From positions 1,364,001-1,428,000 of the forward strand of contig AP017968.1 of NCBI GenBank assembly GCA_002356455.1: DNA of 64,000 nucleotides, in the 5' to 3' direction. This document shows positions 8,369 through 17,785 of the stretch, piece by piece. The first letter of the stretch is position 1. Every line of letters begins with the position of its first letter. The position numbers and the translations under genes are program-made. Under the pieces are notes generated by a model, which was given only the letters and a program-made list of their open reading frames with translations, did not search any database and was not told the origin of the DNA. The DNA comes from Fusobacterium varium (GTDB lineage: Bacteria; Fusobacteriota; Fusobacteriia; Fusobacteriales; Fusobacteriaceae).

Positions 8369-9082
8369 ATGGAAAAAAATTGGAAAAAACAAGGTGTTAC
8401 AGAAAGTTTTAATGTTGCTTTTGAAGGATTGTTTGAAGCTATAAGAAGTGAAAGGCATATGAAATTTCATTGTTTTTGTACAATAATAGTTTTGATATTG
8501 TCACTATTTTTGGATTTAGGAAAATATGAAACACTTTCTTTGATAATAAGTATAACTTTAATGTGGATAGCAGAACTTTTTAATACAGCAATAGAAAGCT
8601 GTGTAGATATGGTGACAAAAGAATATCATCCTTTAGCAAAAAGAGCAAAGGACATAGCAGCAAGTGCTGTATTAGTTACAGCTCTTAATGCTCTTCTTGT
8701 AGGGTATATAATTTTTGAAAAAAAGATAACTTTCCAATTAAGAAGTGCCTTTTATATATTTAAAAATTCATATCAGCATACAGCATTGTCTATTTTTGTT
8801 ATTATAATAATAATTGTGATATGTTTAAAACTTTTATTTAAAAAGGGAACTCCTTTAAGGGGAGGGATACCGAGTGGACACAGTGCTCTTGCTAGTTCTA
8901 TATTTACAATAATTACATTTCTGACAAATAACCCTAAAATATTTTTTCTTTCTTTAATACTTGTGGTACTTGTAATGCATTCAAGAATAGAAGGAAAAAT
9001 ACATACTCTTTTTGAAACAGTTATAGGAGCTTTTTTAGGATGGGGAGTTACTTACTTGATATTATTACTTTTAAAAATGTAG
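8369..9082 (+). CDS. DgkA-type lipid kinase fused to a PAP2 phosphatase
   Basis: A 237-residue membrane protein with two enzymes in one chain. Residues about 8-115 match the small DgkA/undecaprenol kinase family (NVAFEGLFEAIRSE, then AELFNTAIESCVDMV and AKDIAAS). Residues about 130-237 are a PAP2 lipid phosphatase with GGIPSGHS (H171) and S205-R206-x5-H212. The kinase half would phosphorylate undecaprenol or diacylglycerol; the phosphatase half removes phosphate from lipid (pyro)phosphates. Together they could balance the undecaprenyl-phosphate carrier pool. The start at 8369 has only a weak purine-rich site and depends on coupling to ybeY. The AGGTGG for the next gene overlaps this stop codon. 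Confidence 0.88.
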   Translation: MEKNWKKQGVTESFNVAFEGLFEAIRSERHMKFHCFCTIIVLILSLFLDLGKYETLSLIISITLMWIAELFNTAIESCVDMVTKEYHPLAKRAKDIAASAVLVTALNALLVGYIIFEKKITFQLRSAFYIFKNSYQHTALSIFVIIIIIVICLKLLFKKGTPLRGGIPSGHSALASSIFTIITFLTNNPKIFFLSLILVVLVMHSRIEGKIHTLFETVIGAFLGWGVTYLILLLLKM

Positions 9083-9091
9083 GTGGTTAAT

Positions 9092-10618
9092 ATGCATACA
9101 GCAAAAGAATATATCATGCTTAGTATTCTATCCTACTGTAATTTCAATGAATCAGAATATGGAAAAACAATTCTTGAAATTTTCCAGCAGGATACTACAA
9201 AAAGCATTTTTAATGGAACTTTTATTATAATTGAACCTAAATATGATAAATTCTTTTTGGATTACTTTAAAGATATTTTAAATGAATGGAAAGTTTATTA
9301 TGTAGATAATAGAACTGCTCAAAATCCTTTTTCTACAAATACAGGATTTTATTCTGTTGTATTTAAAAAGAAAGATAGTTATGTAGTAGCTTTTAGAGGG
9401 AGTGAAAAATATCCTCTTGAAGATGCCTATAAAGATTTTATAGAAACTGATCTTGCACTAGGACTTGGAAAAATACCTCAACAGTTCTATGAAGGGGTAG
9501 AAGTATATTATAAACTTATTAGAGATTTTAAAATACCACATGACAAGATTTCTCTGACTGGGCATTCTCTAGGAGGAGGAATAGCTCAATATACAGTGCT
9601 TATGGTAGATAAATATTCTAAATATATTCCAAGAACATATATTTGGAATGGAGTAGGAATAAATAGAGATGGAATTATATCAGTATTAGATTTTATAGAT
9701 TTAGATAAAATACTATCAGAAAATACTGATTTAACTTCAGATGAAAGAGAAAAATTCAAAGAATTTGCCCCTTCATATTTAGAATTTTTATCAAAAGAAC
9801 TAAAAAAAATAGGTGCTATAAAGGATAGTAAAACAAGTTTAGTAAATAGATATGATGATGTTTATTTTAACATAGATGAAAATTTTGTAAAAAATCTCCT
9901 TAAAACAACAAACTTAGAGAAGTGTTTTATGAAACTGCCTCTTTCAAGGAGGAGAGAACTTCTGCTTGAAAAGAATTTTTTTGATGCTGTATTCCAACTT
10001 GATAATATGGGAGAGCTTTTAGAAAAAGCTGAAAAATTTATAGAAAGAGTAAGAGATAATGTTGTCTATGAAAGCAGGGTATTTAATTTTGGCCATTCTA
10101 AAGACCTTACTAATTCATTATTTAAGCATGTAGGTTCTTCATATCTTGTAGATAATAGTTTTCATAAAAGAACATTTAAAAAGTATAATTTTTTAAATAA
10201 TTTATTATTATTAACAAAATCTATACAAGACCATCATTTTGAAGATGTATTTCTTCCTTTTTTAGAAGATGAGGGAGAGAGAAAAGGCATTTTTTCAAAT
10301 AAATTAAGTTTAAATTTTATAGCAAGTGCTATAAGAAAATTAATTACAATGGAATATTGTTTAGCTAAAGAATTTTTGGCTGATTATTACAGTATGGTTA
10401 AAATAAATGAACAAAATTTTACCAGACTAAGAAGTCAAATGATACATGGATTGGAAAATATGGGGGGTGAACTTCCATATAAAAAACATATTATCCATCA
10501 ATTAAATGAAATGGATATAGAAACTTTTTCTAAAACTTGGGAAAAAACAAAGGCAAAACTTCCTAGTCCTTACAAACTTCAAGATATTTTTGATGTCTTT
10601 GTATTTGAACCATATTAA
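9092..10618 (+). CDS. Class 3 lipase-like alpha/beta hydrolase
   Basis: A 508-residue protein with the nucleophile elbow G-H-S159-L-G-G in SLTGHSLGGGIAQY, the lipase_3 signature; the preceding VAFRGSE is the usual oxyanion strand. No signal peptide or membrane segment is visible, so it is probably cytoplasmic. The C-terminal 300 residues are mainly helical and not recognised. The start at 9092 follows AGGTGG. It is 9 bases after the DgkA-PAP2 fusion, which suggests a link with lipid turnover. Substrate unknown. Confidence 0.8.
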   Translation: MHTAKEYIMLSILSYCNFNESEYGKTILEIFQQDTTKSIFNGTFIIIEPKYDKFFLDYFKDILNEWKVYYVDNRTAQNPFSTNTGFYSVVFKKKDSYVVAFRGSEKYPLEDAYKDFIETDLALGLGKIPQQFYEGVEVYYKLIRDFKIPHDKISLTGHSLGGGIAQYTVLMVDKYSKYIPRTYIWNGVGINRDGIISVLDFIDLDKILSENTDLTSDEREKFKEFAPSYLEFLSKELKKIGAIKDSKTSLVNRYDDVYFNIDENFVKNLLKTTNLEKCFMKLPLSRRRELLLEKNFFDAVFQLDNMGELLEKAEKFIERVRDNVVYESRVFNFGHSKDLTNSLFKHVGSSYLVDNSFHKRTFKKYNFLNNLLLLTKSIQDHHFEDVFLPFLEDEGERKGIFSNKLSLNFIASAIRKLITMEYCLAKEFLADYYSMVKINEQNFTRLRSQMIHGLENMGGELPYKKHIIHQLNEMDIETFSKTWEKTKAKLPSPYKLQDIFDVFVFEPY

Positions 10619-10658
10619 TTGTAATAAAAATATTTTGTAATTTTAGGAGGATTTTTTT

Positions 10659-12179
10659 ATGAAGTTTATTATTATTCTTTTATTTTCTTTGTTATTTCCT
10701 GCATGTAATGGAACTAAGTCAGAACTTAATGAGGACAAAAAAGAAACAGTAAAGGCAGAAAAAACATTGAAAGTAGCTTTTGGGTATAAACCTCGTTCTT
10801 TTGATCCACATAGACATACAGACAGTTCTACTCTGGCTGTAACAAAACAGATATATAGCAATCTTTTTTCACTTGATGAAAAGGGAGAGTTAATTCCTGA
10901 ACTTGTGGAAAAGTATGAAACTTTACCAGATAATTCGATTATTCTGACTTTGAAAAAAGGTGTATTTTTTCAAGATGGAAATGAAATGAAAGCTGAAGAT
11001 GTAGCAGCAAGTTTAAAAAGAAATTTAAGTATTCCTATATCTAAAGTACTTGTAGAATCTATTAAGGATTTAATAGTACTAGATGATTACAGACTTAAAA
11101 TAATTCAAAATAATGCTCCTACAATTCTTCTTCATAATTTTGCTCATTCATCAATAGCTGTGGTAAAAGAAGTACCAGCTAATGAAGAAGGAATAAATAT
11201 AGTTGGAACAGGAGCATATAAAATAAAAAAATGGGGAATAGGAGAAAAGGTAGAATTGGAATCTTTTGATAAATTTTTTCAAGGCGAACCTAAAATAAAA
11301 AATCTGGTATTTATGACTATTCCAGAGAATTCAAATAGGCTTATAGCTCTTGAAACAGGAGAAATAGATATAGCATATGATATATCTTCAACTGATGTTA
11401 AAGGACTTTTGAAAAATGATAATCTTAAACTTGTAAGTAAATCTTCTTTAGGAACAGATTTTATATCTATAAATACAAAAAAGATAACTGATAAAAGAGT
11501 TAGGCAGGCAATAGAGTTAGGAGTAAATAAGGAAGATATATCTACAGCTGTTTTTGAAGGTATGACAGAGTTAGCTCCTTCCCTTTTAGCTCCAAGTGTA
11601 TTTGGATATGATAAAAATGTAAAGTTAAAACCATATAACCCAGAGAAAGCCAAAGAACTTTTAAAAGAAGCAGGATATGAAAATGGACTTAAATTAGAAT
11701 TATGGATATATGAAGAACCAACAAGAATGCAGATGGCACAAGTTATTCAATCTAATTTGAAAGAGATAGGGATAGATGTTTCAATACAGGTGCTTGAACT
11801 TTCTTCATTTCTTCAGTTTACTGCAAATGGGCAGCATGATATGCTCATAGGTTTGTGGTATGTGAGTACAGGAGATGCTGACTATGGATATTATCCTCTT
11901 CTTCATTCAAGTTCAGCAGGAGCAGTTGGAAATAGAAGTTTTTTTTCTGATAAAGAATTTGACCATCTTTTAGATGAAGCAAGAACAACTTCGTCTGTAG
12001 AAAAAAGAGAAAAAAATTATGCAGAAGCACAGGTTATACTATCTGAAGAAGTTCCTCTTTTCCCATTAGATTATAAAGTATATATTATAGGAATGAATAA
12101 GAAAGTAGATGGATTTATATTTAACGCTAATGGTAATCATATTCTCTATAAAGCAGATATCATAGAAGAAGCAAAATAA
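10659..12179 (+). CDS. ABC transporter solute-binding lipoprotein, family 5 (oligopeptide/nickel type)
   Basis: A 506-residue extracellular binding protein. The lipobox LFPAC places the lipidated cysteine at residue 16. The mature protein starts about residue 35 with TLKVAFGYKPRSFDPHRHTDSS, the SBP_bac_5 opening, and keeps the KKGVFFQDGNEMKAEDVAASL motif. No permease or ATPase genes are adjacent, so it is an orphan binding protein that must use components encoded elsewhere. The start has AGGAGG. Substrate, probably peptides, cannot be fixed from sequence. Confidence 0.9.
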   Translation: MKFIIILLFSLLFPACNGTKSELNEDKKETVKAEKTLKVAFGYKPRSFDPHRHTDSSTLAVTKQIYSNLFSLDEKGELIPELVEKYETLPDNSIILTLKKGVFFQDGNEMKAEDVAASLKRNLSIPISKVLVESIKDLIVLDDYRLKIIQNNAPTILLHNFAHSSIAVVKEVPANEEGINIVGTGAYKIKKWGIGEKVELESFDKFFQGEPKIKNLVFMTIPENSNRLIALETGEIDIAYDISSTDVKGLLKNDNLKLVSKSSLGTDFISINTKKITDKRVRQAIELGVNKEDISTAVFEGMTELAPSLLAPSVFGYDKNVKLKPYNPEKAKELLKEAGYENGLKLELWIYEEPTRMQMAQVIQSNLKEIGIDVSIQVLELSSFLQFTANGQHDMLIGLWYVSTGDADYGYYPLLHSSSAGAVGNRSFFSDKEFDHLLDEARTTSSVEKREKNYAEAQVILSEEVPLFPLDYKVYIIGMNKKVDGFIFNANGNHILYKADIIEEAK

Positions 12180-12546
12180 AAGAATAAATGATTAAAAATT
12201 AATCGAAAAAATATTTAAAAAAACATATTATAATATAATTTATAGATATAAATGGTTAAAAAATTATTAAAATTAAATTTTTGAAGTAAATGATTGATTT
12301 TAGATAGAAAAATTTTAAAATTTCAATAGAAAAATAATTTGCAGAGGAAATAAATAGTTCTTTTCCCAGTAAAAATGTTAAAAAATTGGTCATTATACAT
12401 TAAAAATAATCCATAACATAAATTTTATATATCTTCTTATTGCAAATAAAAAAACATTATGTTACTATTAAATTAAAGCTACAATAAAACTCACTTTATC
12501 AGAATCTGAGTTTTTACACTTGATGAATGAATGGAGGAATAAGATT
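12180..12546. other. Leader region upstream of the thiolase gene
   Basis: A 367-base very AT-rich gap without a gene. It holds a terminator-like hairpin close to the thiolase start (annotated separately). TATAAT boxes near 12231-12240 could mark a promoter, but no convincing -35 element is visible. Confidence 0.5.
12486..12515 (+). terminator. Terminator-like hairpin upstream of thiolase
   Basis: AAACTCA pairs with TGAGTTT and is followed by T residues, 30 bases before the thiolase start. It may end the distant binding-protein transcript or act as an attenuator in the thiolase leader. Confidence 0.45.
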
Positions 12547-13728
12547 ATGGCAAAAAAAATAGTTTTAGCAGGAGCATGTCGTACAGCAATTGGATCTATG
12601 GGTGGAGCACTAAGTGGAGTTGCAGCAGCAGATTTAGGAGCACTAGTAATAAAAGAAGCTTTAAATAGAGCAGGAGTGCCTGCTGAAAAAGTAGATCATG
12701 TATATATGGGATGTGTAATTCAAGCAGGGTTAGGGCAAAACATAGCTCGTCAATCTTCTCTAAAAGCAGGGTTACCAATAGAAACACCTGCAGTAACAAT
12801 CAATGTAGTTTGTGGTTCAGGATTAAATGCAGTAAATATGGCAGCAGCAATGATTCAAGCTGGAGAAGCTGATATTGTTGTAGCTGGAGGAACTGAAAAT
12901 ATGTCAGCTGCTCCTTATTTATTAAATAAAGCTCGTTTTGGATATCGTTTAGGAAATGGAGAAATTATTGACTCAATGGTAAATGATGCTCTATGGGATG
13001 CATTTAATAATTATCATATGGGAGTAACAGCAGAAAATATTTGTGATCAATGGGGGCTAACAAGAGAACAATTGGATGAATTTGCAGCTGCAAGTCAGCA
13101 AAAAGCTGTAAAAGCTCAAGAAGAAGGAAGATTCGAGGCTGAAATAGTTCCAGTAGTTATAAAAGGTAAAAAAGGTGATGTTGTAGTTTCAAAAGATGAA
13201 GGACCAAGAGCTGGTACTACAGCTGAAGGAATTGCTAAACTAAAACCAGCGTTTAAAAAAGATGGAATGGTAACAGCAGCTAATGCTTCAAGTATTAATG
13301 ATGGTGCAGCAGCCATAGTTGTAATGAGTGAAGAAAAAGCTAAAGAACTTGGAGTTACTCCAATGGCTACTTGGGTAGCTGGAGCTCTTGGAGGAGTAGA
13401 TCCAAAAATTATGGGAATTGGACCAGTAGCTTCTACTAAAAAAGTATTGGCAAAAACTGGAATGACAATAAATGATTTCGATCTAATCGAAGCTAATGAA
13501 GCTTTCGCAGCTCAATCACTTGCAGTAGGACATGATCTTGGATTTGATACAGCTAAATTAAATGTAAATGGAGGAGCTATTGCTTTAGGACATCCAGTAG
13601 GAGCTTCAGGATGCCGTATTCTTGTAACACTTCTTCATGAAATGGCTAAACGTGATGCAAAAACTGGTCTAGCAACACTTTGTATCGGTGGTGGAATGGG
13701 ATGTTCTACTATAGTTAAGAGAGACTAG
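12547..13728 (+). CDS. Acetyl-CoA C-acetyltransferase (thiolase)
   Basis: A 393-residue biosynthetic thiolase that condenses two acetyl-CoA to acetoacetyl-CoA. The catalytic residues are visible: C89 ([10 protein letters not shown]), H349 (GHPVGASG) and C379 (CIGGGMG). Length is standard. ATG 12547 is used because GGAGGA precedes it; an in-frame TTG lies 27 bases upstream. The gene uses CGT for arginine more than its neighbours, which suggests high expression. With crotonase and 3-hydroxybutyryl-CoA dehydrogenase downstream it gives the acetyl-CoA to crotonyl-CoA steps of butyrate formation. Confidence 0.95.
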   Translation: MAKKIVLAGACRTAIGSMGGALSGVAAADLGALVIKEALNRAGVPAEKVDHVYMGCVIQAGLGQNIARQSSLKAGLPIETPAVTINVVCGSGLNAVNMAAAMIQAGEADIVVAGGTENMSAAPYLLNKARFGYRLGNGEIIDSMVNDALWDAFNNYHMGVTAENICDQWGLTREQLDEFAAASQQKAVKAQEEGRFEAEIVPVVIKGKKGDVVVSKDEGPRAGTTAEGIAKLKPAFKKDGMVTAANASSINDGAAAIVVMSEEKAKELGVTPMATWVAGALGGVDPKIMGIGPVASTKKVLAKTGMTINDFDLIEANEAFAAQSLAVGHDLGFDTAKLNVNGGAIALGHPVGASGCRILVTLLHEMAKRDAKTGLATLCIGGGMGCSTIVKRD

Positions 13729-13764
13729 TTTAAATAAAAATACAACATTCAATTTTAAATATAA

Positions 13765-13793
13765 TGGATAAGGGCATAGTTATGCTCTTATCC
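13765..13793 (+). other. Intercistronic hairpin between thiolase and crotonase genes
   Basis: GGATAAGGGCAT and ATGCTCTTATCC form a 12-bp stem (one G-T pair) with an AGTT loop. No T run follows, so it looks like an mRNA stability or processing element more than a strong terminator. Confidence 0.6.
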
Positions 13794-13824
13794 TAATTTA
13801 ATGAAATTATGGGAGGTTTGTTTA

Positions 13825-14601
13825 ATGAATTATATTACATATGAACAAGATGGATTTGTAGGAATCATAACTATCAATCGTCCAAAAGCTTTAAATGCAC
13901 TTAATAGTGAAGTTTTAAAAGAGCTAGATGCTTGCTTGGATGGAGTAAATTTAGAAACTACTAGAGCTCTTATCCTTACAGGTTCTGGAGAAAAATCATT
14001 TGTTGCTGGTGCTGATATTGGAGAAATGAGTACTTTAACTAAGGCTGAAGGAGAAGCTTTTGGAAAAATAGGAAATGATGTTTTCAGAAAACTAGAAACT
14101 TTCCCTATTCCAGTTATAGCTGCTATAAATGGATTTGCACTTGGTGGAGGATGTGAAATATCTATGAGCTGTGATATCAGAATTTGTTCTGATAATGCAT
14201 TATTTGGACAACCAGAAGTAGGATTAGGAATAACTCCAGGATTTGGTGGAACTCAAAGACTTGCCCGTATTATAGGTGTAGGAAAAGCTAAAGAAATGAT
14301 ATATGCTGCAACTAATGTAAAAGCTGATGAAGCTCTAAGAATTGGGTTAGTAAATGCTGTATATCCTTTAGAAGAATTGATGCCAGCAGCTAAAAAATTA
14401 GCTGGAAAAATAGCTAAAAATGCTCCAATCGCAGTTCGTGCTTGTAAAAAAGCTATAAATGAAGGATTGGATGTAGATATGGATAAAGCAATAGTTATTG
14501 AAGAAAAATTATTTGGAAGCTGTTTTGAGAGTGAAGATCAAAAAGAAGGAATGTTGGCATTCTTAGAAAAAAGAAAAGTAGAAGGATTCAAAAATAAATA
14601 A
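13825..14601 (+). CDS. Enoyl-CoA hydratase/crotonase family (3-hydroxybutyryl-CoA dehydratase)
   Basis: A 258-residue crotonase-fold enzyme. It shows the oxyanion-hole segment VAGADIGEM and the two catalytic glutamate regions, GGGCEISMSCD and QPEVGLGITPGFGGTQRLAR. In this context it should interconvert 3-hydroxybutyryl-CoA and crotonyl-CoA. ATG 13825 follows GGGAGG; an in-frame ATG at 13801 lacks such a site. It sits between thiolase and hbd on the same strand, with structured spacers of about 90 bases on each side. Confidence 0.93.
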   Translation: MNYITYEQDGFVGIITINRPKALNALNSEVLKELDACLDGVNLETTRALILTGSGEKSFVAGADIGEMSTLTKAEGEAFGKIGNDVFRKLETFPIPVIAAINGFALGGGCEISMSCDIRICSDNALFGQPEVGLGITPGFGGTQRLARIIGVGKAKEMIYAATNVKADEALRIGLVNAVYPLEELMPAAKKLAGKIAKNAPIAVRACKKAINEGLDVDMDKAIVIEEKLFGSCFESEDQKEGMLAFLEKRKVEGFKNK

Positions 14602-14687
14602 TTAAAGTCTTTAATTTTCAATTATAGAGTATCTCTATACATAATTTAATTGAATTAAAATATAATCAATTTTAGGAGGATGTAATT

Positions 14688-15527
14688 ATGAAAGTAGGAA
14701 TAATCGGAGCAGGAACAATGGGATCAGGTATTGCACAAGCTTTTGCACAAACTGAAGGGTATTCAGTAGTTCTTTGTGACATTAATGAAGAATTTGCAGC
14801 AAAAGGAAAAGCTAAATTAGCTAAAGGATTTGAAAAAAGAATAGCTAAAGGAAAAATGGAACAAGCAGCAGCAGACGCTATTTTAGCTAAAATAACTACT
14901 GGAACAAAAGAAATCTGTGGAGATTGTGACTTAATAATTGAAGCTGCAATTGAAAATATGGCTATTAAAAAACAAACTTTTAAAGAATTACAAACTATTT
15001 GTAAAGCAGATGCTATGTTTGCTACAAATACTTCTTCTCTATCAATAACAGAAATTGGTGCAGGATTAGACAGACCAGTTATAGGAATGCACTTCTTTAA
15101 TCCGGCTCCAGTAATGAAACTTGTTGAAGTTATTGCAGGACTAAATACACCAGCTGAAATGGTAGAAAAAGTAAAAGCTATATCTGAAGAAATTGGAAAA
15201 ACTCCAGTTCAAGTAGAAGAAGCTGCAGGATTCGTAGTAAATAGAGTACTGATTCCTATGATAAATGAAGCTGTTGGAATCTATGCTGATGGTGTTGCTT
15301 CTGTAGAAGGAATTGATGCTGCTATGAAACTAGGAGCTAATCATCCAATGGGACCTCTAGCTCTAGGAGATTTAATAGGACTAGATGTATGTCTTGCTAT
15401 TATGGAAGTTCTTCAATCTGAAACTGGTGATTCTAAATACAGACCTCATCCATTATTAAGAAAAATGGTAAGAGGTGGAAAACTTGGTCAAAAAACAGGT
15501 AAAGGATTCTACGATTATACTAAATAA
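14688..15527 (+). CDS. hbd: 3-hydroxybutyryl-CoA dehydrogenase
   Basis: A 279-residue NAD(P)-dependent dehydrogenase with the dinucleotide motif GAGTMGSG at 7-14. The catalytic histidine region is [16 protein letters not shown], and the C-terminal domain has [17 protein letters not shown]. It reduces acetoacetyl-CoA to 3-hydroxybutyryl-CoA. The start has AGGAGG. The spacer before it contains a small TATAGAG/CTCTATA hairpin (14623-14639). Butyryl-CoA dehydrogenase and EtfAB are not in this window. Confidence 0.95.
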   Translation: MKVGIIGAGTMGSGIAQAFAQTEGYSVVLCDINEEFAAKGKAKLAKGFEKRIAKGKMEQAAADAILAKITTGTKEICGDCDLIIEAAIENMAIKKQTFKELQTICKADAMFATNTSSLSITEIGAGLDRPVIGMHFFNPAPVMKLVEVIAGLNTPAEMVEKVKAISEEIGKTPVQVEEAAGFVVNRVLIPMINEAVGIYADGVASVEGIDAAMKLGANHPMGPLALGDLIGLDVCLAIMEVLQSETGDSKYRPHPLLRKMVRGGKLGQKTGKGFYDYTK

Positions 15528-15542
15528 TTAAGCAATAAATTA

Positions 15543-15575
15543 AAATGGTCTTGTATCTTCAAGACCATTTTTTTG
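15543..15575. terminator. Bidirectional terminator between hbd and the diguanylate cyclase
   Basis: AATGGTCTTG pairs with CAAGACCATT around TATCTT, flanked by A and T runs. Confidence 0.9.
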
Positions 15576-15581
15576 TTAATA

Positions 15582-17495
15582 TTATTTTTTTTCTTCAAAA
15601 TAACCTTTATTATCTTTTTTAGAAATATATAAAGCTTCATCAGCTTCACTTAACATACTTTCAAAAGTAGAATTTTCATTATACCAAGAAAGACCTATTG
15701 ACATAGAGATAATTCCGCTGCTGCCATCAGGAAAATAAACTTTATTCTTTCTGAGATAAATATAAAAATTTTCAAGTATTTTTTTAACTTCATTTTTATT
15801 AGAAATTTTATAGAGAAATATACAGAATTCATCTCCTGAACGTCTGGCCACAATTCCTTTTTTTTCACAAAGCTTTGATAAAAAATATGCAGTTTCCTTT
15901 AAATATATATCACCATAGTCATGTCCATAAGTGTCATTGATATCTTTAAAATTGTCTAAATCTATCATTAACATAGCAGCCATTGTTAATGACTTATTTT
16001 TAATTATATTTTTTACTATCTCAGAAAAACATTTATGATTCATTAATTTTGTAAGTGGATCATGATCTCTTTCATACTGTATTTTTCTTTTATCAAGCAT
16101 TTCTTCTGTAACATCAGAAACAATTCCAAATATACTGTCAGAATTGAGAATTATATTTATTCTTACCCATTTTTCAGGATTTGAATCAATTAAATAAATA
16201 TGATTTCCTTCACAAGGTTTTTCCATTAATGAATTTATTTTTTTCAAAAAAATTCTTTTATCAGAATTAAAATTTTGTATCTCCTCTTTTGAAAGGGAAA
16301 GAATACTTGGAAGCTTTTCAGTCATAAAAAGTTCATTAGAGAAATTTTTTTTATATTCAAAAACTCCAATAGGAAAATCAACAGAGTTTAAAATGTTAAT
16401 AACCTTAGTATTAGCTTCTAAGATTCTATTTACCATTTTATTTATTTCAGAACTTAATTTTTTAAATTCTCTATTTCCTTCAACATTAACTTTAGTATTG
16501 AGATTTCCAGCTGTTATTTTTTCAAGAGAAAAGATAATTTTGTTAATACCATTTATAATTTGGGTTTTAAGTAAAAGATTAATCATAAATATTACTATAA
16601 AGAAAATAAAAGTAAAGAATATAATAACAATAGAAATTTGCTTAAAACGTTCACGATAAAGAGCACTTTCTTTTTGTCCAATTCCAAGCAGAAGATTATC
16701 ATATTGTTTTATAAAATAATATTTTTTTATATTTCCTTCTATTGTAAAAAAACATCCTTTTTCTAATGTTCTAGTATAATCGACAGGAAATCCAAGATTA
16801 AACATAGTATTTCCTAGGTATTTTTCTTCTGAGTGAGCAACAATTACATTAGTTTTTGCATCAACTGCAAATAGAGAACTTTCTATTTCAACTGGAAGAT
16901 GAGCAAATATATATTGAAGCTCGTTTTGTTTCATTGCTTCTAATTGACGTTTGGGAGAAATACCAACCTGAACAAAACCAGGGGCATCTTTTCTTCCTAC
17001 TCCAACATATTTAAAAAGTTTTTTTTCAATTCCATTAGGTTGTATTTCTTGTGCAAAAGCAATAGATGAATTATCTAGAAGTTTTAAAAATTCTTCTGTT
17101 TGTTTTGTACTTTTAAAATTCAAACCGATATAAGAAACCATAGTACTGTATTCTAAGATTCCATCCTTATTAATAACATGTAATTCATCAACAGAAAGTA
17201 GCTCCTTAATATTTTGTAATTCTTTTAAATTTTGTAAAATTTTAGGATTTTTTTCTATTATGTAAGCAAATGTTTTTGCCTTAGTGATATAATCATTATC
17301 TAACATTTCATTTAATTCTGTTAATGATTTTTTATTATTTTCTATGGTAAGAGCTATTTGATTTAATTTTAAAATCGAATTTTCTTTCATTCTATTTTGT
17401 GCATTGTGATTTTGCAGAATATAACTTACAGTTATCATAGAAATTATAGCTGCAGCCATAACTAATGATAAATATTTTATAAAAATTTTTTGCAT
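15582..17495 (-). CDS. Membrane diguanylate cyclase: extracytoplasmic sensor, HAMP, GGDEF
   Basis: A 637-residue signalling protein. A membrane helix at about 7-26 is followed by a Cache-like extracytoplasmic sensor (about 30-270), a second helix (about 272-297), a HAMP linker (about 300-350), a PAS-like region and a GGDEF domain at the C terminus. The active-site loop reads S553-G-D-E-F; SGDEF variants are often still active cyclases. The four residues where the RxxD product-inhibition site would lie are EKKG, so feedback inhibition is not expected. The start at 17495 has AAGGGGAG. It is divergent from the flavoprotein gene. The sensed signal is unknown. Confidence 0.9.
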   Translation of the reverse strand: MQKIFIKYLSLVMAAAIISMITVSYILQNHNAQNRMKENSILKLNQIALTIENNKKSLTELNEMLDNDYITKAKTFAYIIEKNPKILQNLKELQNIKELLSVDELHVINKDGILEYSTMVSYIGLNFKSTKQTEEFLKLLDNSSIAFAQEIQPNGIEKKLFKYVGVGRKDAPGFVQVGISPKRQLEAMKQNELQYIFAHLPVEIESSLFAVDAKTNVIVAHSEEKYLGNTMFNLGFPVDYTRTLEKGCFFTIEGNIKKYYFIKQYDNLLLGIGQKESALYRERFKQISIVIIFFTFIFFIVIFMINLLLKTQIINGINKIIFSLEKITAGNLNTKVNVEGNREFKKLSSEINKMVNRILEANTKVINILNSVDFPIGVFEYKKNFSNELFMTEKLPSILSLSKEEIQNFNSDKRIFLKKINSLMEKPCEGNHIYLIDSNPEKWVRINIILNSDSIFGIVSDVTEEMLDKRKIQYERDHDPLTKLMNHKCFSEIVKNIIKNKSLTMAAMLMIDLDNFKDINDTYGHDYGDIYLKETAYFLSKLCEKKGIVARRSGDEFCIFLYKISNKNEVKKILENFYIYLRKNKVYFPDGSSGIISMSIGLSWYNENSTFESMLSEADEALYISKKDNKGYFEEKK

Positions 17496-17714
17496 TGAAT
17501 CTCCCCTTGAAATTTAATGAAAGAGTGCTAATTAAATAAAGATGTTTTATGAAATATAGATATAAATAATAAAACAATATTATTTTTATCCAATTATATA
17601 ACTTTATTTAAATAAACGCAATATAAATTTGATTTAAAGGTAATAATTACTAAAAATAAAAAAAGAAGACATAGAAAAAATAAAGTTTATGCAATTAAGA
17701 ATTAGTATTTGATA

Positions 17715-17743
17715 TTGACAAGAATGAAAAGATGAGGTATATA
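17715..17743 (+). promoter_or_regulatory. Sigma-70 type promoter for the flavoprotein gene
   Basis: TTGACA at 17715-17720, a 17-base spacer and TATATA at 17738-17743, about 40 bases before the start codon. Confidence 0.75.
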
Positions 17744-17785
17744 GGTTAGTAATAAGGGTTAACTATAAAAAAAAGGAGGTAAATG

